DNA from: Bacteroidota bacterium
GTDB taxonomy: Bacteria > Bacteroidota > Bacteroidia > Bacteroidales > UBA7960
Assembly: GCA_018335675.1 (NCBI GenBank)
Contig: JAGXRQ010000096.1
Location: forward strand, 1-54,207
Length of the DNA: 54,207 nucleotides
Direction of reading: 5' to 3'
Each line of letters starts with the position of its first letter. Positions within the stretch are counted from its first letter, which is position 1. Below the pieces are notes generated by a model, which saw only the letters and a program-made list of their open reading frames with translations, did not search any database and was not told the DNA's origin. Both the position numbers and the translations under genes were made by a program. Shown one piece after another: positions 17,081 through 26,197 of this stretch.

Positions 17081-19186
17081 ATGTCTGTTGACATTTTAGA
17101 AACTCCAATAGAATATTTAAAGGGGGTCGGACCACAAAGGGCTGACCTTCTTAAAAAAGAAGTCGGGATATTTACCTTTAAAGATTTGCTGCATCTTTAT
17201 CCTTTCAGATATATAGATCGCAGCAAATTTTATTTTGTAAAAGACATAACCGAAGATTTGCCTTATATTCAACTTAAAGGCTATATTTCAAATATTCAAC
17301 TTCACGGTGGAAAAAGAACCACCAGAATGACGGCGAGGTTTTCAGACTCTACCGGAATTATTGAACTTATTTGGTTTAAAGGATTTAAGTGGCTTAAAGA
17401 TGCTTTTAAGCCGGAAACTGAATACATAGTATTTGGCAAACCAAATCGTTTTGGACCTAAATACAACATTGCTCATCCCGAAATTGAAATTGTAAACCCG
17501 GAGGCTATTTCTCAAATGTCGTCAATGCAACCTGTATATAGCTCTACGGAGAAGCTCAAAGCTAAAGGACTTGACAGTAGGGGAATAAGCAAGTTGCTAG
17601 GTAATTTAATCCCAAGAATAGAAAATCATCTGCAAGAAACTTTAAATGAAGATATAATCTCTCAACTAAAATTACTGCCACGAAAAGAAACACTAATAAA
17701 TATACATTTCCCAGAAGAACCTCACACTCTTAACAAAGCTATTGCAAGATTAAAATTTGAAGAATTGTTTTTTCTTCAGTTAAGTCTATTGAAAACAAAA
17801 ACTGATAGAGAGATTAAACTTAAGGGATATTTATTTAAAGATTTAGGAGATTCTTTTCACAGTTTTTTCAATAACAACTTGCCTTTCGAGCTTACCAATG
17901 CTCAAAAAAAGGTATTAAAAGAGATTCGTTCAGACACTTTATCAGGAAAGCAAATGAACAGACTGCTGCAAGGTGATGTTGGCAGTGGTAAAACTATTGT
18001 TGCAGTAATGACAATGCTAATGGCTTTGGATAATGGATTTCAAGCCTGCATTATGGCACCTACTGAAATCTTGGCTCAACAGCATTATAAAAGTATCCTG
18101 AAACTGCTAAACGGTTTAAATATTAGTATTGAAATTCTCACAGGATCTACAAAACAAGCAGAAAGAAGAAGAATTCTCGGTGAACTTATTTCAGGGAAAA
18201 TAAATATTCTAATAGGCACTCATGCCTTAATTGAAGAGGATGTTAGTTTTAAGAACTTAGGAATTGTTGTAATTGACGAACAGCATAGATTTGGAGTGGC
18301 ACAAAGAGCAAAGCTTTGGGAAAAAACAAGCAATCCCCCGCATGTATTAGTCATGACTGCTACCCCAATTCCCAGGACATTAGCAATGACTCTTTATGGA
18401 GATTTAGATGTGTCAGTAATTGACGAACTTCCTCCGGGAAGAAAAGCCATAAAAACCATTCATCAATACGACTCTGCTCGCCTGAAAGTATTTGGATTTA
18501 TGAAAGAACAAATTAAGTTGGGACGACAAATTTATGTTGTTTACCCACTTATTAAAGAGTCTGAAAAACTTGATTTAAAGTTTCTTGAGGATGGTTATGA
18601 AAGTATTGTAAGAGAATTCCCTTTGCCCAAGTATATAGTTAGCATAGTTCACGGAAAATTAAAAACTGCCGATAAAGAATATGAAATGCAGAGATTTGTA
18701 AAAGGAGAATCTCATATAATGGTTGCAACTACAGTGATTGAAGTTGGAATTGACGTTCCAAACGCCTCAGTTATGATAATTGAAAGTGCTGAAAGATTTG
18801 GATTATCTCAACTCCATCAGCTAAGAGGAAGAGTTGGCAGAGGCGCAGACCAGTCTTATTGTATATTAATGACTGGCAACAAATTAAGCAATGATGCAAA
18901 GCAAAGAATACAAGCAATGGTTAATTCAAATGACGGCTTTGAAATAGCCGAAATGGATCTAAAATTAAGAGGACCGGGCGACATTCAAGGAACACAACAA
19001 AGCGGGATTGTAGATCTTAAAATTGCAGATATTGCAAAAGACGAAAAGATTTTAAAATTTGCCAGAGATGTTGCAAGAAATATTCTTGAGAAAGACCCTG
19101 AGTTATCAAGCGATAATAATAAAACAATTGCTCAGACTTTCAAAAAAATATACAAGCATAAGAGCAGATGGAGCAGAATAAGTTAA
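17081..19186 (+). CDS. recG: ATP-dependent DNA helicase RecG
   Basis: The 701-residue branch-migration helicase that remodels stalled forks. The N-terminal wedge/OB domain (about 1-170) starts LETPIEYLKGVGPQRADLL. The helicase core has Walker A GDVGSGKT, DEQH box VIDEQHRFG, TATPIPRTLAM, VIEVGIDVPNASVM and LRGRVGRG, and ends with the RecG-specific TRG-type region LRGPGDIQGTQQSG. Length is normal. It is followed by a strong terminator. Confidence 0.97.
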   Translation: MSVDILETPIEYLKGVGPQRADLLKKEVGIFTFKDLLHLYPFRYIDRSKFYFVKDITEDLPYIQLKGYISNIQLHGGKRTTRMTARFSDSTGIIELIWFKGFKWLKDAFKPETEYIVFGKPNRFGPKYNIAHPEIEIVNPEAISQMSSMQPVYSSTEKLKAKGLDSRGISKLLGNLIPRIENHLQETLNEDIISQLKLLPRKETLINIHFPEEPHTLNKAIARLKFEELFFLQLSLLKTKTDREIKLKGYLFKDLGDSFHSFFNNNLPFELTNAQKKVLKEIRSDTLSGKQMNRLLQGDVGSGKTIVAVMTMLMALDNGFQACIMAPTEILAQQHYKSILKLLNGLNISIEILTGSTKQAERRRILGELISGKINILIGTHALIEEDVSFKNLGIVVIDEQHRFGVAQRAKLWEKTSNPPHVLVMTATPIPRTLAMTLYGDLDVSVIDELPPGRKAIKTIHQYDSARLKVFGFMKEQIKLGRQIYVVYPLIKESEKLDLKFLEDGYESIVREFPLPKYIVSIVHGKLKTADKEYEMQRFVKGESHIMVATTVIEVGIDVPNASVMIIESAERFGLSQLHQLRGRVGRGADQSYCILMTGNKLSNDAKQRIQAMVNSNDGFEIAEMDLKLRGPGDIQGTQQSGIVDLKIADIAKDEKILKFARDVARNILEKDPELSSDNNKTIAQTFKKIYKHKSRWSRIS

Positions 19187-19190
19187 AAAA

Positions 19191-19210
19191 AAAGGGGCGT
19201 ATGCCCCTTT
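19191..19210 (+). terminator. bidirectional terminator between recG and tonB
   Basis: AAAGGGGC (19191-19198), loop GTAT and GCCCCTTT (19203-19210) form a perfect 8-bp stem. A run of A before it gives a U tract for the minus-strand tonB gene that stops at 19230; the T run in the 3' arm serves recG. Confidence 0.85.
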
Positions 19211-19229
19211 CTCATTTTAAATCAAACTT

Positions 19230-19901
19230 TTAATCCATGAATTGAAAAACAATCGGCATTGCAAACTGAGTCCTAACAGTTTGATTGTTTTGCTTGCCGG
19301 GAATCCATTTAGGCATTATGTAGGTTACTCTTATTGCTTCTTCGTCACAGCCGCCTCCAATACCTCTTAAAACATGAGCATTTGTAATACTTCCATCTCT
19401 TTCAACAATAAACATAACTGTGACTCTTCCGCTTATCCTATTTTGTTTTGCAATTAAAGGATACTTGATTTCATTTCTTAAAAACTTTAGCCTTTCTGTT
19501 TCACCACCCGGATATTGAGGTGGAATTTCAACTCCCACAAATACCCTTGTTTCATCAACTTCAGGCTCAGTATCATCTATAAGCTGAAAAACAGGGACTG
19601 CATAATCAGTAATTGGGTCCTCAAAAACCACATCAGGCACATCGGGAGTATCGTTGGTGACAATTTCTATTGATGGACTAATAGGTTTTACAGGAGGTGG
19701 TGGTTCCTGTTTTGGATGTTCTATTTCAAAATCAGTATCTAAAACTAAAACAAGGTCGCCCGAAATATCAATCTTTGGTCTTTCACTTTGTTTCCATTCG
19801 AATGCCAATAATGTAACAATAAGAGCCAGTATAATGCCTATTTGAAGAAAAATGCTCTTTTTCTTTTCTAGGTTTGCCTTTTCTGATTTTTTTGTTTCCA
19901 T
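19230..19901 (-). CDS. TonB family energy-transducing protein (copy 1)
   Basis: A 223-residue TonB protein. After a basic start a single membrane helix (about 18-38: IFLQIGIILALIVTLLAFEW) anchors it in the inner membrane; a short Pro-rich spacer includes EPPPPVKP; the C-terminal domain (about 130-222) has YPGGETERLKFLRNEIKYP and VLRGIGGGCDEEAIRVTYIMP. It is a paralogue of the next gene at 20046-20720 with the same layout. A terminator separates the two genes, so they are not one simple operon. Its ExbB/ExbD partners are not in the window. Confidence 0.88.
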   Translation of the reverse strand: METKKSEKANLEKKKSIFLQIGIILALIVTLLAFEWKQSERPKIDISGDLVLVLDTDFEIEHPKQEPPPPVKPISPSIEIVTNDTPDVPDVVFEDPITDYAVPVFQLIDDTEPEVDETRVFVGVEIPPQYPGGETERLKFLRNEIKYPLIAKQNRISGRVTVMFIVERDGSITNAHVLRGIGGGCDEEAIRVTYIMPKWIPGKQNNQTVRTQFAMPIVFQFMD

Positions 19902-19997
19902 AACACTAAGATTTTGTGGTTAATACTGTGTGTTTACTTCATCTTTGTATGAAAACGAATAAAATTGTTATTATGTTGTATGTTAAAATGTTAAAAA

Positions 19998-20024
19998 AAA
20001 GGGCCGGATTATTTCCGGCCCTTT
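19998..20024 (-). terminator. intrinsic terminator for the second tonB
   Basis: GGGCCGGA (20001-20008) and TCCGGCCC (20014-20021) form an 8-bp GC stem with AAA/TTT extension. On the minus strand it is followed by a run of eight T. It ends transcription of the gene that stops at 20046. Confidence 0.88.
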
Positions 20025-20045
20025 ATATGTATATTCTGAGTATAT

Positions 20046-20720
20046 TTAGTTCAAAACAAATCTGATTGGCATTCTATACTGAACCCTAACAGGTTGATTT
20101 CTTTGTTTACCAGGCTTCCATTTTGGCATATTTCTAACAACCCTAACCGCTTCTTCATCGCAGCCACCGCCAATACCTCTAATCACTTGCACATTGGTAA
20201 CGCTTCCATCTCTTTCTACAACAAATGTTACGAACACAGAACCGGCTATACCAGCTTCGCGAGCAATAACAGGGTATCTGATATTGTCTCTTAAATATCT
20301 CATCATAGCTTCCTGTCCACCAGGATATTCAGGATTTTCCTCAACAATTTCAAAGATATAGTCTTCGTCAACATCTTCCTCTTCCTGAACTATGGGGACA
20401 AACTCTCTAACTACAGTTTCAATTGTTGCTTCCACATCAATTTTAAAATCATCATCAATTTCCACATCATCATCAACAATGATTAACTCCGTAGATGGCT
20501 CTGGTGGAGGTGGTGGAGGTGGGTCTTCAGGACGAGTGATAGGAATATCTTCCTCCTCTATATTGTCCATTTCAAATGTACCTAGGTCATAATCAATTCT
20601 TTCATATTGCTTCCATTCAAAAGCAACCAAAACCACAACCAAGGTAGCAATAAGACCTATTTGAAGAAAAATGCTTTTTTTCTTCTCAATATCTGCTTTT
20701 GGTGATTTCTTCAATTCCAT
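20046..20720 (-). CDS. TonB family energy-transducing protein (copy 2)
   Basis: A 224-residue TonB protein with one membrane helix (about 18-38), an acidic spacer with an interrupted proline run (RPEDPPPPPPPEPS) and a C-terminal domain with YPGGQEAMMRYLRDNIRYP and VIRGIGGGCDEEAVRVVRNMP. It aligns along its length with the 19230-19901 product; the first 30 residues are nearly identical (SIFLQIG, AFEWKQ). The spacer is more acidic than in copy 1, so the two may serve different receptors. On the minus strand TAACTTTG (20795-20788) is a -7 candidate 68 bases before the start. Confidence 0.9.
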   Translation of the reverse strand: MELKKSPKADIEKKKSIFLQIGLIATLVVVLVAFEWKQYERIDYDLGTFEMDNIEEEDIPITRPEDPPPPPPPEPSTELIIVDDDVEIDDDFKIDVEATIETVVREFVPIVQEEEDVDEDYIFEIVEENPEYPGGQEAMMRYLRDNIRYPVIAREAGIAGSVFVTFVVERDGSVTNVQVIRGIGGGCDEEAVRVVRNMPKWKPGKQRNQPVRVQYRMPIRFVLN

Positions 20721-20819
20721 ATTAGTGTCTATTATTTTGTTAATTAACGGCTATGACTAAATTTTATTATATGTCAATCACAATATACAAAGTTAGCAAA
20801 AAAATAAATATTGCTGATT

Positions 20820-21233
20820 CTATTTTTCTAAAAACTTAAAAACTTTAATAATTCTTGTGTTTTTAGTAAATTTAAAAGCTATTATTCCAAATACTGTCCC
20901 AGCTGTATTGGCTATAAAATCCCAAAAACTTCCTGTCCTTTCAGTCAATAACAACTCTTGAAACATTTCTGTTATTGCACCATAACCAAGCCCCAACAAA
21001 AAAACAATCCAAAGATGTTTTCTGACATTGGAAAACTCTAAATTTTTTTTGTCTTTTAAAAAGAATCCAATACTTAGTAAGAACGCAAATACACAAAACA
21101 AGGTTGTGTGAACTATTTTATCAAAATGAGGTATATCAAAAAAACTGCTCTCATCAGAACTAACCGGAACGCTGATTAGGACAAAAATAATCAACCCCCA
21201 AATAACAGAAGGCAGAAAGAACCTGAAAGCCAT
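20820..21233 (-). CDS. VanZ family membrane protein
   Basis: A 137-residue protein with four membrane helices. The VanZ pattern is visible: FDKIVHTTLFCVFAFLLS (about 36-53) and, later, GAITEMFQELLLTERTGSFWDFIANTAGTVFG split over the third and fourth helices. VanZ of enterococci raises teicoplanin resistance, but most homologues have no known role, so the name is only structural. It follows gcvH by 19 bases and is probably the last gene of that transcript. Confidence 0.82.
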   Translation of the reverse strand: MAFRFFLPSVIWGLIIFVLISVPVSSDESSFFDIPHFDKIVHTTLFCVFAFLLSIGFFLKDKKNLEFSNVRKHLWIVFLLGLGYGAITEMFQELLLTERTGSFWDFIANTAGTVFGIIAFKFTKNTRIIKVFKFLEK

Positions 21234-21252
21234 ATTAATTGAACACTCCGAT

Positions 21253-21630
21253 TTAGCCTAAAAGCTCACTGTATTTGTCAGCAGTAAGAAGCTCTTTTGT
21301 TTGTGAAAGATCAGTAAGTTTAATTTTTACAATCCAGCCTTTTCCATAAGGATCTTTATTTACAACATCAGGTGATGCTTCAATTTCAGAGTTAAACTCT
21401 AAAACCTCTCCTGATACCGGCATAAATAAATCTGACACTGTTTTTACAGCCTCAATTGTTCCAAAAGCTTCTTCTTTATTTAAAGTTTCTCCGACAGTGT
21501 TTACTTCAATGTAAACAATGTCGCCCAACTCGCCCTGAGCAAATTCAGTGATGCCTACATAAGCTTCATCACCTTCAATTTTAAGCCATTCGTGATCTTT
21601 AGTGTAAAGTAAATTTCCAGGATATTTCAT
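21253..21630 (-). CDS. gcvH: glycine cleavage system H protein
   Basis: The 125-residue lipoyl carrier of the glycine cleavage complex. Lipoylation site Lys63 lies in [31 protein letters not shown] and [12 protein letters not shown] flank it as usual. No P, T or L protein gene is in the window. It lies downstream of suf genes after a 105-base gap that includes TATTTTTG on the minus strand (21684-21677), a -7 candidate, so it may have its own promoter. Lipoyl synthase needs Fe-S clusters, which may explain the neighbourhood. Confidence 0.95.
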   Translation of the reverse strand: MKYPGNLLYTKDHEWLKIEGDEAYVGITEFAQGELGDIVYIEVNTVGETLNKEEAFGTIEAVKTVSDLFMPVSGEVLEFNSEIEASPDVVNKDPYGKGWIVKIKLTDLSQTKELLTADKYSELLG

Positions 21631-21735
21631 AATTAAATGATATTTAATGTAATTGTATGAGTTATTGATTAGCTTTCAAAAATACAATCTTTTTTCCAAC
21701 AAAAAAATCAGATTTTATTTAATTATGTTATTTTT

Positions 21736-22056
21736 TTAAAGTAGCCCTAAATCAAGCAGTGCAGCATCCGACATATTATCTTTTGTCCAAACAGGCTCAA
21801 AAACCAACTTAACTTCAACTTTATCAACTCCTCCAACTGTTTTTACTATATCTCTGACGTCAACAATAAGCTGGTCAGCTACCGGACAATTGGGATTTGT
21901 TAATGTCATAACAATCTGAACATTCGAACTATCATCAATATTAATTTCATAAATCAACCCCAAATCATATACATTTACAGGAATTTCAGGGTCGAAAACT
22001 GTCCTAAGAGCAGTGATGATTTTTTTCTCTAGAGGCTTTTGTTTAGATTCTTCCAT
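21736..22056 (-). CDS. SufT-like Fe-S assembly protein (MIP18 family)
   Basis: A 106-residue MIP18/DUF59 protein. It has TVFDPEIPVNVYDLGLIYEI (about 17-36) and the Cys-containing LTNPNCPVADQL (about 62-73). Such proteins help mature Fe-S proteins. One base separates it from the sufE stop, so it is translated with sufE as part of the suf cluster. Confidence 0.88.
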   Translation of the reverse strand: MEESKQKPLEKKIITALRTVFDPEIPVNVYDLGLIYEINIDDSSNVQIVMTLTNPNCPVADQLIVDVRDIVKTVGGVDKVEVKLVFEPVWTKDNMSDAALLDLGLL

Positions 22057-22057
22057 T

Positions 22058-22486
22058 TTACTGATTTTGCATTTTTGTTTTAAAAGCCAATGCGTACAAT
22101 TTCATTTGCTTTATCATATTTACCAACCCATTGGAACGAGTCGGGGAAAGATGTTCTTTCAATCCTATCTTTTCTATAAAATCTAATTCTGTATTTATAA
22201 TGTAATCAGGAGTTTGATTAGTTAAAACTCTAATAAGCAAATGAACAATTCCCTTTGTTATCAATGCATCACTATCTGCGGTAAAAACAACCTTGCCCTC
22301 ATCAAGCTTTGCATGCAACCAAACCTGAGATTGACAGCCTTTTATCAAATATTGCTGCTCCTTATATTGAGGGGCAATTTCCTGAACAGATTTTCCAAGC
22401 TCGATTATATAATTGTACTTATCTAACCAGTCGTCAAACATCTCAAACTCCGAAATAATCTCTTGTTCTATTTCTTTTATTGTCAT
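22058..22486 (-). CDS. sufE: cysteine desulfuration protein SufE
   Basis: A 142-residue SufE. Active Cys51 lies in LIKGCQSQVWLHA and accepts persulfide sulfur from SufS. FDDWLDKYNYIIELG at the start and the ARSNGL-like TRSNGLVNMI at the end are typical. It follows sufS on the minus strand, but 324 bases of repeats lie between them. sufT-like follows after one base. Confidence 0.93.
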   Translation of the reverse strand: MTIKEIEQEIISEFEMFDDWLDKYNYIIELGKSVQEIAPQYKEQQYLIKGCQSQVWLHAKLDEGKVVFTADSDALITKGIVHLLIRVLTNQTPDYIINTELDFIEKIGLKEHLSPTRSNGLVNMIKQMKLYALAFKTKMQNQ

Positions 22487-22560
22487 AAAGCTGATTTATT
22501 TATAAACACCGATTTTTTCAACCAACAAAATTCTGAGTTAATTTCAAAATTCTTCTTTGC

Positions 22561-22665
22561 GTGCCCTTTGCGGAATCTCTTTGCGGAATCTCAGCGCTTC
22601 TTTGCTTCATAGTTATTAGATTGTTACGCAGAGTTACGCAAAGTTTCGCAAAGTTTCGCAGAGGG
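22561..22665. repeat. TTWCGCARAG-type repeat block
   Basis: Two copies of TTTGCGGAATCTC (22567-22592 region) are followed by four head-to-tail copies of a 10-base unit TTACGCAGAG / TTTCGCAAAG (about 22624-22664). The minus-strand frame over it (75 residues) is an artefact of the repeat. This kind of element occurs in several Bacteroidota intergenic regions by my recollection. Confidence 0.8.
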
Positions 22666-22747
22666 TTTTCTAAAACTAAATTCGTATCCAATTCGTAATT
22701 CGATGAAATAATACTATTTCCCAGAGAATTACACAAAGTAATCACAT

Positions 22748-22810
22748 CAACTCATTATCACATTATCATATTGGCATATTGACATATTGGCACATTATCA
22801 CATTGGCAAA
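22748..22810. repeat. CATTATCACATTGG-type tandem repeat
   Basis: A run of 8- to 10-base variants of CATTATCA / CATATTGG repeats about seven times and ends at the base before the sufS stop codon. It is a second repeat type in the same sufS-sufE gap. Confidence 0.85.
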
Positions 22811-24028
22811 TTACCCAAACATCTCCCTCACCTTCTCCAAAGCTTTTATAAAGATATCAATTTCTTCCTTAGTATTATAAACTGAAAATGAAGCTCTTAT
22901 TGTACCCGGAATACCGAAAAAATCCATCACAGGCTGCGCGCAATGATGACCTGTTCTTACGGCAATACCCAACTTATCGAGTATTGTGCCAGCATCATAA
23001 GGATGAATGTCTTCAAAGACAAAAGAAATCAGACTTGCCCTGTTTTTTGCATTTCCAATAAATCTTATTTTTTCAAATTTTTGAAGTTTGCCGTATGCAT
23101 AATGCAAGAGCTCATCTTCAACATTAGCGATATTCTCTATTCCTGTTTTTTGAACGAACTGAATAGCTGCTTCCAATCCCAACACTCCGGCTACATTTGG
23201 CGTTCCGGCTTCAAACTTAAAAGGAAGTTCATTAAATGTTGTTTTCTCGAAAGTAACATCCTTAATCATTTCTCCACCGCCCTGATAAGGAGGCATTTTC
23301 TCAAGCCATTTTTCTTTTCCGTATAGCACTCCAACGCCCATTGGTCCATAAATCTTATGAGCCGACATACAGTAGAAATCACAATCAAGCTCTTGTACAT
23401 CAACTTTTAAATGAGAAACAGCCTGAGCACCATCAATTAAAACAGGAATATTTTTCGCGTGGGCTTTCTTTATAATTTCTTTTATAGGATTTATTGTTCC
23501 AAGTGAATTGCTAACATGTGTAATTGCAAAAATTTTCGTTTTTTCTGTTAACAGACTGTCAAGCTTATCCATTATCAACTCGCCATTCTCATCCATTGGA
23601 ATAACTTTAAGATGAGCCGACTTTTCTTCGCAAACAAGCTGCCATGGAACTATATTGGAATGATGCTCCATTGCTGAAATCAGCACTTCATCATCCTGAT
23701 TAAGAAATTTTTTCGCAAATGAACTTGCAACAAGATTTATTGATTCTGTAGTACCTCTTGTAAAAATAATTTCATGAGAATTCTCTGCGTTTAAAAACTT
23801 TTGTAAAGTTTTCCTTGCATTTTCGTAGGCTTCTGTAGCTTTCTGACTTAAATAATGCGCACCTCTATGAATATTGGAATTCTCGTTGGAGTAATAATCT
23901 GAAATTCTGTTTATAACAGATATGGGTTTTTGGGTTGTTGCTGCATTATCAAAATAAACAAGAGGATATTTCGAGATATGGGTTTTTAGAATAGGAAAAT
24001 CATTTCTAATATGCTCAACATTAATCAT
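22811..24028 (-). CDS. sufS: cysteine desulfurase SufS
   Basis: The 405-residue PLP enzyme removes sulfur from cysteine for Fe-S assembly (group II desulfurase). PLP lysine Lys225 is in SAHKIYGPMG, active Cys363 in RTGHHCAQP, and the cofactor region EHHSNIVPWQ and DGAQAVSHL are present. It follows sufD by 10 bases. The transcript may continue through the repeats into sufE. Confidence 0.95.
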   Translation of the reverse strand: MINVEHIRNDFPILKTHISKYPLVYFDNAATTQKPISVINRISDYYSNENSNIHRGAHYLSQKATEAYENARKTLQKFLNAENSHEIIFTRGTTESINLVASSFAKKFLNQDDEVLISAMEHHSNIVPWQLVCEEKSAHLKVIPMDENGELIMDKLDSLLTEKTKIFAITHVSNSLGTINPIKEIIKKAHAKNIPVLIDGAQAVSHLKVDVQELDCDFYCMSAHKIYGPMGVGVLYGKEKWLEKMPPYQGGGEMIKDVTFEKTTFNELPFKFEAGTPNVAGVLGLEAAIQFVQKTGIENIANVEDELLHYAYGKLQKFEKIRFIGNAKNRASLISFVFEDIHPYDAGTILDKLGIAVRTGHHCAQPVMDFFGIPGTIRASFSVYNTKEEIDIFIKALEKVREMFG

Positions 24029-24038
24029 AATAGCAGCT

Positions 24039-25421
24039 TTATATTTTGTTTAAATCTATGTCAAACACCGGAGATTCCCTGTCGTTACAGTGCAACAAAC
24101 ATTGATCGCAAATTGACAATTCACCTCTAAGTCTCTTCTGAACCATATTATCAATAGATTCTTTCAATGCAGGAATTGAAATGGCATTTACAACCTCCGA
24201 TGCAAATGCATACATTAGCAGTTGTCTTGCAGTTTTTTCGCAAAGTCCACGTGAATGTAAATAAAACATTGCATTTGGGTCAAGCTGTCCAACAGTTGCA
24301 CCATGACTACATTTCACATCATCAGCATAAATCTCGAGATGAGGCTGGGTAAAAACTTTTGCATCATCTGTAAGCAGAATATTCTTGTTATTTTGATAAG
24401 CCTGAGTTTTCTGAGAATCTTTTCTAACCATAACTTTACCACTAAAAACAGCCCTGGATTCATCATCAAGTATCCCTTTATAAAGCTGATTTGAAGTACT
24501 TTCAGCCTCAGCGTGGTCTACAAAAACCTGATTGTCAACGTGCTGAGCAGAGTCCACAAGATATAATCCGTATAATTCAGAATTACAGTTTTTGCCATTT
24601 ATACCAACATCCACATAATTCTTAGTGAAGGCTCCATTTAATGTTAGGGCATTAGTTACAAGTGAACTTCCTTCTTTTTGCTTTATAAATAAATTGGTAA
24701 GCAAAGATGAGTTTTTGCCCATATTTTGCACTTTATAATGCTCATATTTCGAATTTTCTTCCAGAAAAATCTCTGCCACAGTATTTGAAAAAGAGATATT
24801 ATGAACAAGACTGTGGTCACAATGCACGACAGTAAGCTTGCTGTTTTTACCAACAACAATAAGATGTCGTGGCTGAAGAAATGTATTTTCCTTTAGGTCT
24901 ACTATATTTATAATTTGGATAGGCTTCTCAACTTCAACATTATCAGGCACATGCACAAACAGTCCGTCCTGCATAAATGCAGTATTTAAAGCAGTTACTC
25001 CGGTCTTGTTTATATCAGCAGCTTTCCCCAGATACTTTTCAATAATTTCAGGATACACTTCCATAGCTTTTGACAAGCTACCTATTATGGTTCCGTCTGG
25101 AAGCTGAGTAATCGGAGCGTTTTGATAAACAAACCATCCATTAAGCATTGTAACACTGAATGTATCAAGGTCGTAAACATCGCAAGTGAAAATATCGACA
25201 ACATCAAGGCTTTTGCTTTGATTAACAAAATTAAAAGCAAATTCATGTTCAAGCCTGCTCTGAATATCTGATTGTCGCCAGTTTTCGGTTTTTGTATTTG
25301 GCAATCCATTTTGCTTAAAAACCTCAAGAGCTTTCTCTCTAAGTTCTTTCACAAACAAAGGCGAACCATTGTTAATCAGTTCAGAGTTTTTATTATATAA
25401 ATCGATTAAAAGCTCTTTCAT
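24039..25421 (-). CDS. sufD: Fe-S assembly protein SufD
   Basis: The 460-residue scaffold partner of SufB. The central beta-helix core shows HLIVVGKNSKLTVVHCDHS and YKGILDDESRAVFSGKVMV; a C-terminal conserved CSHGATVGQLDP is followed by RGL. SufBC2D builds and transfers Fe-S clusters. Its ATG overlaps the sufC stop by 4 bases. Confidence 0.95.
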   Translation of the reverse strand: MKELLIDLYNKNSELINNGSPLFVKELREKALEVFKQNGLPNTKTENWRQSDIQSRLEHEFAFNFVNQSKSLDVVDIFTCDVYDLDTFSVTMLNGWFVYQNAPITQLPDGTIIGSLSKAMEVYPEIIEKYLGKAADINKTGVTALNTAFMQDGLFVHVPDNVEVEKPIQIINIVDLKENTFLQPRHLIVVGKNSKLTVVHCDHSLVHNISFSNTVAEIFLEENSKYEHYKVQNMGKNSSLLTNLFIKQKEGSSLVTNALTLNGAFTKNYVDVGINGKNCNSELYGLYLVDSAQHVDNQVFVDHAEAESTSNQLYKGILDDESRAVFSGKVMVRKDSQKTQAYQNNKNILLTDDAKVFTQPHLEIYADDVKCSHGATVGQLDPNAMFYLHSRGLCEKTARQLLMYAFASEVVNAISIPALKESIDNMVQKRLRGELSICDQCLLHCNDRESPVFDIDLNKI

Positions 25422-26167
25422 TTAACCTCATTTTTAATCCATTCATAACCTTTTTCTTCCAGCTCTAATGCAAGTTCTTTTGTGCCACTCTTAACAATTC
25501 TTCCTTCATATAAAACATGAACAAAATCAGGCACAATATAATCAAGCAACCTTTGATAATGCGTAATTACAACTGTTGCATTATCAGGTTTTTTCAGTGC
25601 ATTTACTCCATTTGCAACAACTTTCAAAGCATCAATATCAAGTCCGGAATCAGTTTCATCAAGTATTGCAAGTTTTGGCTCTAGCATAGCCATTTGGAAA
25701 ATCTCGTTCTTCTTTTTCTCCCCACCGGAAAAACCTTCATTAACCGACCTGTTGGTAAGCTTTGCCTGTATATCTACAACCTTTTTCTTTTCTTCCATTA
25801 GCTTAAGAAACTCAGCGCCGGTAAGTGGTTCGAGACCAAAATGTTTCCTCTTTTCATTTATTGCTGTACGCATAAAATTCACCATGCTTACACCAGGTAT
25901 TTCAACGGGATACTGAAATCCAAGGAATACACCTTCTCTTGCCCTTAAATCAGGAGGCATGTCGAGCAAATCTTTCCCATTATACAATATCTCACCAGAG
26001 TCAACAGTAAAGATATCTCTGCCTGCAATTACAGCTGCTAGTGTACTTTTACCCGAACCATTTGGTCCCATTATAGCATGAACTTCTCCTTTATTTACCT
26101 CAATGTTAAAGTTCTTAAGAATTTGCTTCCCGTTTATTGAAACGTTTAAATCTTTTATTTTCAGCAT
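25418..26167 (-). CDS. sufC: Fe-S assembly ATPase SufC
   Basis: The 249-residue ABC-type ATPase of the SufBCD complex. Walker A is GPNGSGKST (about 35-43), the signature FSGGEKKKNE and Walker B LAILDETDSGLD are intact, and the switch His is in VVITHYQRLL. It follows sufB by 30 bases and overlaps sufD by 4 bases. Confidence 0.97.
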   Translation of the reverse strand: MLKIKDLNVSINGKQILKNFNIEVNKGEVHAIMGPNGSGKSTLAAVIAGRDIFTVDSGEILYNGKDLLDMPPDLRAREGVFLGFQYPVEIPGVSMVNFMRTAINEKRKHFGLEPLTGAEFLKLMEEKKKVVDIQAKLTNRSVNEGFSGGEKKKNEIFQMAMLEPKLAILDETDSGLDIDALKVVANGVNALKKPDNATVVITHYQRLLDYIVPDFVHVLYEGRIVKSGTKELALELEEKGYEWIKNEVK

Positions 26168-26197
26168 ATTGATTAATATGATTTAATTTTAATATTT

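Noticed and set aside
22518-22745. 75-residue minus-strand frame across the sufS-sufE gap
   Set aside because: It is made by the TTWCGCARAG repeats (LRNFAKLCVTLRNN-type wording) and has no protein-like features.
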